A stretch of DNA of 6,407 nucleotides from NCBI GenBank assembly GCA_900757715.1, contig CAAEOZ010000239.1:1-6407 (forward strand). The letters are read 5' to 3'. Below are positions 1 to 4,447 of this stretch, in pieces. Below the pieces are notes generated by a model that was given only the letters and a program-made list of their open reading frames with translations, made no database searches and was not told the DNA's origin. The stretch comes from an uncultured Veillonella sp. GTDB taxonomy: Bacteria > Bacillota > Negativicutes > Veillonellales > Veillonellaceae. The translations under genes and the position numbers were made by a program. Each line of letters begins with the position of its first letter. The stretch's first letter is position 1.

Positions 1-63
1 CGTATAGCTATAAGGAAATTTCTTTCCTATATGTTCTTTTGCTTGCTCTACTTGCAGTTTCAT
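1..63 (-). CDS. 5' end of an unidentified protein, possibly YceD/DUF177 family (partial)
   Basis: The reverse strand opens an ATG frame at 63 that stays open to the left edge, giving 21 residues beginning MKLQVEQAKEHIGKKFPYSY. A GAGG ribosome-binding site (71-74) sits 7 nt before the ATG, and a perfect-consensus promoter lies just upstream, so a real and well-expressed gene begins here. The pattern of a short MK-[ILV]-x-V start followed by a basic G-K-x-F/P-F-type stretch resembles the N-terminus of the YceD/DUF177 family, which usually precedes rpmF (ribosomal protein L32). That match comes from memory over a very short piece, so the family is a guess. Existence of the gene is much surer than its identity. 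The gene lies 101 bp downstream of the rubredoxin gene on the same strand but is separated from it by a terminator and its own promoter. Confidence 0.7.
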   Translation of the reverse strand, partial: MKLQVEQAKEHIGKKFPYSYT

Positions 64-77
64 AATCTTACCTCGAC

Positions 78-113
78 TCATAATATTATAAACATGACAT
101 GGTGCTTTGTCAA
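78..113 (-). promoter_or_regulatory. Consensus sigma-70 promoter for the gene at 1-63
   Basis: Read on the minus strand, a perfect TTGACA -35 box (108-113) is followed by a 17-bp spacer and a perfect TATAAT -10 box (85-90). Transcription would start near 78, leaving a leader of only about 15 nt before the ATG at 63, with the ribosome-binding site at 71-74. Both hexamers and the spacing match the ideal, so high constitutive expression is expected. The -35 box abuts the T-run of the preceding rubredoxin terminator. Confidence 0.85.
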
Positions 114-114
114 A

Positions 115-149
115 TAAAAAAGACTATCTCAAGTGGACTTAAGATAGCC
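115..149 (-). terminator. Rho-independent terminator of the rubredoxin gene
   Basis: On the minus strand the arms GGCTATCTTAAG (138-149) and CTTGAGATAGTC (122-133) form a 12-bp stem with two G-U pairs and a 4-nt loop (134-137). A run of six T (116-121) follows directly. It begins 15 nt after the rubredoxin stop codon, so it ends that gene as a single-gene transcript. Confidence 0.9.
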
Positions 150-163
150 TTTTGGTAAGTCAA

Positions 164-298
164 TTACATTTTTTCGAATTGGTCTTTACCAACACCGCAA
201 ATAGGGCAAACATAATCAGCTGGTTGATCTTCGAATTTTACGCCTTCAACAGCTTCGTCATAAACCCAACCACATACTACGCATACATATTTTTCCAT
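164..298 (-). CDS. Rubredoxin, short form (44 aa)
   Basis: This is a small mononuclear iron redox protein of the cytoplasm that passes single electrons, in anaerobes often to oxygen- or peroxide-reducing enzymes. The frame carries two rubredoxin knuckles: C6-V-V-C9-G-W and C31-P-I-C34-G-V-G-K-D-Q-F, whose four cysteines would hold one Fe. Typical rubredoxins have about 52-54 residues and 29 residues between the two CxxC pairs. Here there are 21, so the central loop is about 8 residues shorter, as in the 45-residue Desulfovibrio desulfuricans form. The usual DDW before the second knuckle is A-D-Y. The start is set by GGAGG (307-311) 8 nt before the ATG, with a good promoter upstream and a terminator after the stop. 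It stands alone, so its electron partner cannot be named from context. Identity is nearly certain; the partner is unknown. Confidence 0.95.
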   Translation of the reverse strand: MEKYVCVVCGWVYDEAVEGVKFEDQPADYVCPICGVGKDQFEKM

Positions 299-367
299 GT
301 GTATTTCCTCCTTCACTTGAAAATTATTGTTTAATGTTTATCTTTAATTAATTCAGATACTCTATCT

Positions 368-403
368 GTAATGTAGTATATCAAAGACATCGAAACTTTT
401 CAA
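368..403 (-). promoter_or_regulatory. Extended -10 promoter for rubredoxin
   Basis: On the minus strand TTGAAA (398-403) and TATACT (375-380) are separated by exactly 17 bp, and the -10 is preceded by TGA, giving an extended -10 element. Transcription would begin near 368, with a leader of about 70 nt before the rubredoxin ATG at 298. I saw no clear operator or stable structure in that leader. Confidence 0.75.
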
Positions 404-648
404 TACTCATTTTCTTATTTTCTCATTTTTTATAATATTTAATAATCATAGATACTATGCGGTTTTCTACTACTCAACTCATTTGAAATATATTATCATT
501 TAGTTTTTTATCTTTAGACTACTGCTAAACAGTTTATTCTAATCTGATAATTAGAAATTAATTCTGAAAACATATTGTTTAAATAAATAACTATAATAAC
601 CTTATCTATGGTGTACATAATTACTATATTATACTATTATATAGAGAA

Positions 649-674
649 GAGATTATATGATTACATATAATCTC
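649..674. repeat. Perfect 11-bp inverted repeat, 4-nt loop
   Basis: GAGATTATATG (649-659) and CATATAATCTC (664-674) are exact reverse complements around ATTA. No T-run follows on either strand, so it is not a standard terminator. It lies about 170 bp before the fabK start and could be a protein-binding palindrome or a leader hairpin. The left arm, extended to AAGAGATTA (647-655), can also pair with TAATCTCTT at 691-699, so two exclusive structures are possible if the region is transcribed. Confidence 0.75.
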
Positions 675-700
675 CAAACAATAATAAGCTTAATCTCTTT

Positions 701-718
701 AGTATATAAGTATATACT
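701..718. repeat. 8-bp inverted repeat upstream of the putative fabK -35 box
   Basis: AGTATATA (701-708) and TATATACT (711-718) are exact reverse complements around AG. The repeat ends 9 bp before the candidate -35 hexamer at 728-733, a position suited to a regulator. In DNA this AT-rich a repeat of this size could occur by chance, so function is uncertain. Confidence 0.5.
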
Positions 719-727
719 GATATATTC

Positions 728-757
728 TTGACTTTATTAATGCTCTATTTCTTATAT
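728..757 (+). promoter_or_regulatory. Candidate promoter of the fabK operon
   Basis: TTGACT (728-733) is a good -35 box. The best -10 candidates are TTATAT (752-757, 18-bp spacer) or TATATA (753-758, 19-bp spacer), so the spacing is slightly long. The start would be near 765, giving a leader of about 80 nt. The long spacer and the palindrome over the -10 suggest a regulated rather than a strong constitutive promoter, but this is inference. Confidence 0.4.
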
Positions 758-763
758 AAGAAA
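748..763. promoter_or_regulatory. 16-bp perfect palindrome over the candidate -10 (possible operator)
   Basis: TTTCTTATATAAGAAA is a perfect 16-bp palindrome covering the candidate fabK -10 box. A repressor dimer bound here would block RNA polymerase. It does not match the FabT or FapR operator patterns I know from lipid regulation in other Firmicutes. No regulator gene lies in the window. Confidence 0.35.
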
Positions 764-844
764 ATAAAATTATTTTTATATAAAATTCTCATATAAAGGT
801 TTAATAAAGTTTCAGTAAATTTAATTGTTATCATAGGAGGCTTT

Positions 845-1798
845 ATGAGAACAGCGTTAACACAACTTTTACAAATCGAATATCCTATTATCCAAGGCGC
901 TATGGCTTGGGTATCTGAACACAAACTAGTTGCTGCCGTAGCTAATGCAGGTGCTACAGGTGTAATTGCTCTTGGTGGTCGTGATGCAGAATGGACGCGC
1001 AACGAAATTCGTGCCTGTAAAAACTTAACAGATAAGCCTTTCGGAGTCAACCTTATGTTAATGGCTCCCAATAAAGACGAATTAGTGGATATTATCATTG
1101 AAGAAAAACCTGCATTTGTAACACTTGGAGCAGGCAATCCTGTACCATATATTAAACCATTGCAAGATGCAGGCATTAAAGTTATCCCTGTAGTTCCATC
1201 TCTAAAACTTGCTAAACGTATTGAAGAAGCTAGTGCTGATGCAATTATTATTGAGGGTATGGAAGCCGGTGGACATATTGGTAGCCAAACAACCATGTCC
1301 TTGATGGAAAATATTTTACCTGAGATTTCCATTCCTGTTGTTGTAGCAGGCGCTATCGTAGATGGTCGTGGTATTGCAGCAGCATTGTTGATGGGAGCTG
1401 AAGGTGTACAAATGGGTTCCCGTTTTTTGTTAGCTGAAGAATGCCAAGCCCACATAAATATGAAAGAAGCAATTATCAAAGCCACAGATACAGACTCTGT
1501 TGTAACGGGTCTGCTCTCCGGCCACGGTGGAGTACGTAGCTTAAAAAACGAATTCACTACGCGTTACTTAGCTGCCGAAACAGATGGTGTTACTACGCCT
1601 GAAGAACGCACCAAAATGTCCCAAGGCACTAACAAACGTGCTGCTATCGATGGTGATGTTGTAAATGGTGCCGTACAAGTTGGACAGGGTTTGAACCGAC
1701 TTACTACTATTGAACCTGCTCACACTATAGTGCAAACAGTAATGAACGAAGCTATAATGTCTATTCGTAAAGCACAACGTCTTATTGAAATCGTATAA
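845..1798 (+). CDS. fabK: FabK-type enoyl-[acyl-carrier-protein] reductase, FMN-dependent
   Basis: FabK reduces the trans-2 double bond of enoyl-ACP with NAD(P)H through FMN, the last step of each fatty acid elongation round in the cytoplasm. The 317-residue product has the length and layout of FabK: a TIM-barrel start with Y-P-I-I-Q-G-A-M-A-W-V (13-23), K-P-F-G-V-N-L-M-L (64-72), G-A-G-N-P (95-99), and E-G-M-E-A-G-G-H-I-G (137-146) with the catalytic-type His144. The phosphate-binding region follows at V-A-G-A-I-V-D-G-R-G (167-176) and G-A-E-G-V-Q-M-G-S-R-F (184-194). It resembles pneumococcal FabK, including the His position and the C-terminal D-G-D-V-x-x-G segment. AGGAGG (835-840) lies 4 nt before the ATG. 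Nitronate monooxygenases share the fold and several motifs, so automated pipelines may give that name; I favour FabK. Unlike in streptococci, no other fab genes are adjacent. It is probably co-transcribed with the next gene, 21 nt away. Confidence 0.88.
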   Translation: MRTALTQLLQIEYPIIQGAMAWVSEHKLVAAVANAGATGVIALGGRDAEWTRNEIRACKNLTDKPFGVNLMLMAPNKDELVDIIIEEKPAFVTLGAGNPVPYIKPLQDAGIKVIPVVPSLKLAKRIEEASADAIIIEGMEAGGHIGSQTTMSLMENILPEISIPVVVAGAIVDGRGIAAALLMGAEGVQMGSRFLLAEECQAHINMKEAIIKATDTDSVVTGLLSGHGGVRSLKNEFTTRYLAAETDGVTTPEERTKMSQGTNKRAAIDGDVVNGAVQVGQGLNRLTTIEPAHTIVQTVMNEAIMSIRKAQRLIEIV

Positions 1799-1819
1799 TT
1801 AATAAATTAGGAGTTTCTT

Positions 1820-2368
1820 ATGTTACCATTTCACGGAAAATACCCCAAATTAGATCCTAAAAGTTGTGTTATGCCTGGTGCAGAACTTGCAGGTGATGTT
1901 GAACTAAAAGAATATGCTTCCATTTGGCAAAACTGTGCACTTCGCGGTGATGTAAATAAAATCGTAGTAGGTCGCTATTCTAATGTACAGGATAACTCTG
2001 TATTACACGTTGATGACAACAAAGCTTGCATTCTTGGAGATTATGTAACAATTGGCCATGGTGCGATAGTACACGCTAGTACCATCGAAGATAATGTATT
2101 AGTTGGAATGGGTGCTATTGTATTGAGCGGTTGTCATATTGGCTCTGGCTCTATTATTGCTGCTGGTGCAGTCATAAAGGAGAACACTGTAATCCCACCT
2201 AATTCTTTAGTTGTTGGAATCCCAGCTCGCATAGCTCGTACAGATGAAACGCAAATTGAACGTATTCACAATCAAGCGCTAAAATATAAACACTTATGGA
2301 CTATAGAATACGGCCTGCTTCCTGATGCGGGTGGCGAGGAATACGATAAGAACGCAAAAATCGTATAA
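1820..2368 (+). CDS. Gamma-class carbonic anhydrase-like hexapeptide-repeat protein (YrdA/PaaY type)
   Basis: This 182-residue protein is a left-handed beta-helix built of hexapeptide repeats and is expected to be a trimer with metal sites between subunits. The three metal-ligand histidines of the gamma carbonic anhydrase family are visible: H63 in S-V-L-H-V-D, then H80 and H85 in I-G-H-G-A-I-V-H. Conserved R42-G-D44 and Q57-D58 also match. The repeats run from about residue 18 to 135, and the C-terminal helix (about 143-161) ends the fold. It lacks the acidic proton-shuttle loop of the archaeal Cam enzyme, as is usual for this subfamily, so real CO2 hydration activity is uncertain. TTAGGAG (1807-1813) precedes the ATG by 6 nt. 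The gene follows fabK by 21 nt and is followed by a terminator, so the two form a short operon. A bicarbonate-supplying role beside fatty acid synthesis is only an inference. Acyltransferase activity is a less likely alternative. Confidence 0.88.
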   Translation: MLPFHGKYPKLDPKSCVMPGAELAGDVELKEYASIWQNCALRGDVNKIVVGRYSNVQDNSVLHVDDNKACILGDYVTIGHGAIVHASTIEDNVLVGMGAIVLSGCHIGSGSIIAAGAVIKENTVIPPNSLVVGIPARIARTDETQIERIHNQALKYKHLWTIEYGLLPDAGGEEYDKNAKIV

Positions 2369-2383
2369 TTACATATACATTAA

Positions 2384-2420
2384 AAGCGGATAGTTGATTA
2401 ACTCAACTATCCGCTTCTTT
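2384..2420. terminator. Bidirectional terminator between convergent operons
   Basis: AAGCGGATAGTTGA (2384-2397) pairs perfectly with TCAACTATCCGCTT (2403-2416) around a 5-nt loop. On the plus strand it is followed by CTTTTC, ending the fabK operon 15 nt after the stop codon. On the minus strand the stem ends in a four-T stretch and lies 45 nt after the clc stop. It probably serves both convergent units, with the plus direction having the better T-rich tail. Confidence 0.88.
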
Positions 2421-2450
2421 TCTATATATTATATTCACTTTTATTAACTG

Positions 2451-2480
2451 CTATTTAGTGCTACTTAGCGCTATTTAATT
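2451..2480. repeat. Three degenerate tandem 10-bp units at the clc 3' end
   Basis: CTATTTAGTG, CTACTTAGCG and CTATTTAATT follow one another without gaps. The middle and third units encode the last residues and stop of the CLC protein, and the first contains another in-line TAG/TAA-rich stretch just beyond it. The unit is not a multiple of three, so a change in copy number would alter the C-terminus. It is short and imperfect, so it may be incidental. Confidence 0.5.
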
Positions 2481-3699
2481 TTGATTGAATGATTTGCTCT
2501 ACCATAAGAGCAGTCCCCATTGTTAAAGCTATAGGAAACAACAGCTCTACAGAGAAACGAGATAATTCAAGCATAAATACACAAGATGTCATAGGCATTT
2601 TTTGTGCAAGGCCCAAGAATACCACGGCCCCTATAAAAGCAGACATCCCCAAAGATATTGGTGCTATAGCAATAGCCCATACGGTACCAAATACAATTCC
2701 CAAAGTACTACCTAACATCATAGATGGTGTAATACGACCACCATATGCACCAGCGGTCAAGGCAAGTAAAACAGCTACCCATTTGGATCCAAATAGGCCC
2801 AATGCATATGTCCATGTGATATCGTTCGTAAAAGTCAACTCATTGCCTGCTTTACCATTTCCAAGAATTTCAGGAAAATACATAGCTAAAACACCAATTA
2901 GTGTAAATGCTACGATAGAAATGGGAATCATTACAGGACTACTACGGTGAATAGCTGGTAATTTACTTTGCGTTATATTAAATAACACTACACCAATGGC
3001 AATAATGGCACCTAGTGCAATAGAAAACTCAACATAATGACTTCCCAAACTGGGTTGTACCATTGTATATTGAATGACATCTCCTACACCAGCTTGTCGC
3101 GTCACAAATGTAGCTAAACCACAACATAAGAGGGCTGCACTCATAGCACGTACATTCCAAGTAAGAAGCAAAGTTTCTAATGTAAAAATTGCCGCAGATA
3201 ATGGTGAATTATAAACTGCAGCTAGGCCAGCACCTGCAGCACATGCAATTAATAATTGACGGTCTTCTTGCTTTATATCAAAATGTTTCACTAGAAAGGT
3301 GGTAATACCAGCGCTAGCCTCACGAGGTGCAACTTCTCGACCTAATGGAGAACCAATACCTACCGTAATTATTTGTAGTGTTGCATGTAAAACAGTAGTA
3401 ATTGGATTCATATCCATTTTACCAGAAACTGCCGTTTTTATATCTACAACGCCTTTACCATATCTGTGAATCAAAACCCAACCTACGCCACCTATCACGC
3501 CACAGACAATTAAGGGTATTAATCGTTCTATCGGTGATACTCGGGCCACAGCTGCACCAAAGCTCAGATGATCAGCAGAAGAGTAATTATATACGAAATG
3601 TTGGATTCCATGTAATAAATGCGTATAGGAAGCCCCTACTAGCCCCGCTATAAAGCCAACTATAATAATGAGTCCTATAAATCGTTTATCATATATCAT
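2461..3699 (-). CDS. CLC-family chloride channel / H+-Cl- exchanger-like membrane protein
   Basis: This 412-residue integral membrane protein has the CLC layout of many hydrophobic helices and no C-terminal CBS domains. The gating-glutamate motif is seen as G-S-P-L-G-R-E122-V-A-P-R-E (116-127). The A-A-G-A-G-L-A-A-V-Y-N-S-P-L-S-A-A-I-F-T-L-E segment (154-175) matches the family's central signature, and G-G-R-I-T-P (320-325) replaces the usual GxFxP. By eye-alignment with E. coli ClcA, GSGIP becomes G-K-G-V-V (81-85), the internal proton Glu203 becomes T176, and the pore Tyr445 becomes V384. This is a divergent branch, in which GREVAPRE-type motifs recur, so channel versus exchanger and the preferred ion cannot be decided. 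The ATG lies 2 nt after the nrdG stop, with GGAG (3705-3708) inside the end of nrdG, so translation is probably coupled. A convergent terminator lies 45 nt past its stop codon. Confidence 0.9.
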   Translation of the reverse strand: MIYDKRFIGLIIIVGFIAGLVGASYTHLLHGIQHFVYNYSSADHLSFGAAVARVSPIERLIPLIVCGVIGGVGWVLIHRYGKGVVDIKTAVSGKMDMNPITTVLHATLQIITVGIGSPLGREVAPREASAGITTFLVKHFDIKQEDRQLLIACAAGAGLAAVYNSPLSAAIFTLETLLLTWNVRAMSAALLCCGLATFVTRQAGVGDVIQYTMVQPSLGSHYVEFSIALGAIIAIGVVLFNITQSKLPAIHRSSPVMIPISIVAFTLIGVLAMYFPEILGNGKAGNELTFTNDITWTYALGLFGSKWVAVLLALTAGAYGGRITPSMMLGSTLGIVFGTVWAIAIAPISLGMSAFIGAVVFLGLAQKMPMTSCVFMLELSRFSVELLFPIALTMGTALMVEQIIQSKLNSAK

Positions 3700-3701
3700 A
3701 T

Positions 3702-4199
3702 TTACTCCATCGCTAATACAATTTCCCCAGCCGCTAATGTCTTTTTAACATCAATGATACGCTGATTTGAGGAACCTCTGAAGCGCAATGCAGGGTCCTT
3801 AAGTTCATCTACAAAGCGGCCATCTACGAGAATGTCAATTTCTTGTAATAAGGCACTTCGTAACTCATCTTCTAAGATATCATCTATTTCATAGCCTGAA
3901 TAGGCCCAAATCTTCTTTTCTGGCTCCGCTGCACGAACAGCTCTCACCACCGGTAATAAGCCTTGTACATTTTGAAATGGCTCCCCACCTAATAATGTTA
4001 GCCCTGAACATGTAGGATTCTTCACATAGGAAACTACTAAATCTGTCTCAGCTTGCGTCCACACCTTACCGGCATTAAAATCTTGGTATTCTTCGTTAAA
4101 ACAATTATAACAACAATGTGTACACCCTGTTACAAATATAGATGTACGAATCCCTTCTCCATTGGCAATATCATATTGTCTTATTTGCCCATATCTCAT
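3702..4199 (-). CDS. nrdG: Anaerobic ribonucleotide reductase activating protein (radical SAM activase)
   Basis: NrdG uses a [4Fe-4S] cluster and S-adenosylmethionine to form the glycyl radical on NrdD. The 165-residue product carries the radical SAM motif C26-T-H-C-C30-Y-N-C33 (CX3CX2C), a G-G-E-P-F motif (71-75) and the typical N-terminal I-R-x-Y-D-I-A-N-G-E-G-I-R-T-S. The start is chosen as the ATG at 4199, because GGAGG (4205-4209) is 5 nt away and family members begin MRY-x-Q-I-R. An adjacent ATG at 4202 is only 2 nt from that site, and a further in-frame ATG at 4226 would add 9 residues (174 aa) but has no ribosome-binding site. The gene lies 248 bp after nrdD on the same strand, with a hairpin between. 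It is followed by the clc gene after 2 nt. The assignment is secure. Confidence 0.95.
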   Translation of the reverse strand: MRYGQIRQYDIANGEGIRTSIFVTGCTHCCYNCFNEEYQDFNAGKVWTQAETDLVVSYVKNPTCSGLTLLGGEPFQNVQGLLPVVRAVRAAEPEKKIWAYSGYEIDDILEDELRSALLQEIDILVDGRFVDELKDPALRFRGSSNQRIIDVKKTLAAGEIVLAME

Positions 4200-4204
4200 C
4201 ATAA

Positions 4205-4209
4205 CCTCC
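4205..4209 (-). promoter_or_regulatory. Ribosome-binding site that decides the nrdG start
   Basis: GGAGG on the minus strand lies 5 nt before the ATG at 4199 and 2 nt before the ATG at 4202, and it is downstream of the longer in-frame ATG at 4226. It therefore supports 4199 as the translated start. Confidence 0.8.
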
Positions 4210-4235
4210 ATAGTAGTGCCTATCAACTTTGATTA

Positions 4236-4251
4236 ACACTATATAGATATA
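4236..4251. promoter_or_regulatory. Partial NrdR-box-like site before nrdG
   Basis: The plus-strand bases ACACTATATAGATATA match one side of the palindromic NrdR box (ACACTATATATAGTGT-like), with about 11 of 16 positions agreeing and the other half degenerate. NrdR represses ribonucleotide reductase genes in most bacteria. A weaker look-alike begins at 4261, but the 25-bp offset is not a whole number of helical turns, unlike known NrdR box pairs. This is a weak candidate. Confidence 0.25.
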
Positions 4252-4273
4252 TTTCAATTTCTCATATATACAG

Positions 4274-4302
4274 TAAAAGCTGTGCCTTAGGCACAGCTTT
4301 TA
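4274..4302 (-). terminator. Strong hairpin between nrdD and nrdG, likely a leaky terminator
   Basis: The arms TAAAAGCTGTGCC (4274-4286) and GGCACAGCTTTTA (4290-4302) are exact reverse complements with a 3-nt loop, making a 13-bp stem. On the minus strand the stem ends in CTTTTA and then ACTG, so the T-run is only four bases. It lies about 145 nt after nrdD and 75 nt before nrdG. It could end or reduce read-through from nrdD, or shield the nrdD mRNA 3' end. Confidence 0.7.
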
Positions 4303-4447
4303 GCATTTACAGAACTATCGTATTTAGAATTAAAATCGTATCTATTAAAATATCCACATCATTAGATATCTATGATAATTATATTAATCTATATAACAGT
4401 TTATCTTAATATATAGAATAATTATTAAAACTATACCTCTAATAATC
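4303..4447. other. AT-rich spacer downstream of nrdD
   Basis: This stretch between the nrdD stop and the hairpin holds no open frame with a ribosome-binding site and no clear promoter. The short word ATCGTAT occurs twice (around 4317 and 4335). I see nothing else I can support here. Confidence 0.5.

Larger units (their letters stand above)
404..727. other. AT-rich spacer between divergent rubredoxin and fabK units
   Basis: This part of the spacer has no credible coding frame: the only short ATG frames lack a ribosome-binding site and stop within a few codons. It is extremely AT-rich. Apart from the two inverted repeats at 649-674 and 701-718 and a weak 6-bp inverted repeat (TCTAAT/ATTAGA, 538-555), I recognise no tRNA, riboswitch or mobile-element remnant. 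A TATACT at 630-635 could be a plus-strand -10 box but has no acceptable -35 partner. Confidence 0.5.

Noticed and set aside
152..334. Plus-strand open frame of 60 codons
   Set aside because: It is antisense to the rubredoxin gene, which has matching motifs, a promoter, a ribosome-binding site and a terminator on the other strand.
447..476. Small ATG frame in the rubredoxin-fabK spacer
   Set aside because: Nine codons only, with no ribosome-binding site and no conserved feature.
649..674. Inverted repeat as a Rho-independent terminator
   Set aside because: The stem is AT-rich and neither strand has a T-run after it; there is also no gene immediately upstream on the plus strand.
745..1557. 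Minus-strand open frame of 270 codons
   Set aside because: It lies antisense to fabK, whose protein shows clear family motifs. The antisense product has low-complexity, Ser/Ala/Ile-rich composition, no recognisable domain and no ribosome-binding site.
845..1798. Nitronate monooxygenase as the primary call
   Set aside because: The fold and the GGH motif are shared, but the length, the His144 position and the C-terminal segment fit FabK better. It is kept as an alternative name only.
2489..2950. Plus-strand open frame of 153 codons
   Set aside because: It is a shadow of the CLC gene and has no ribosome-binding site or family resemblance.
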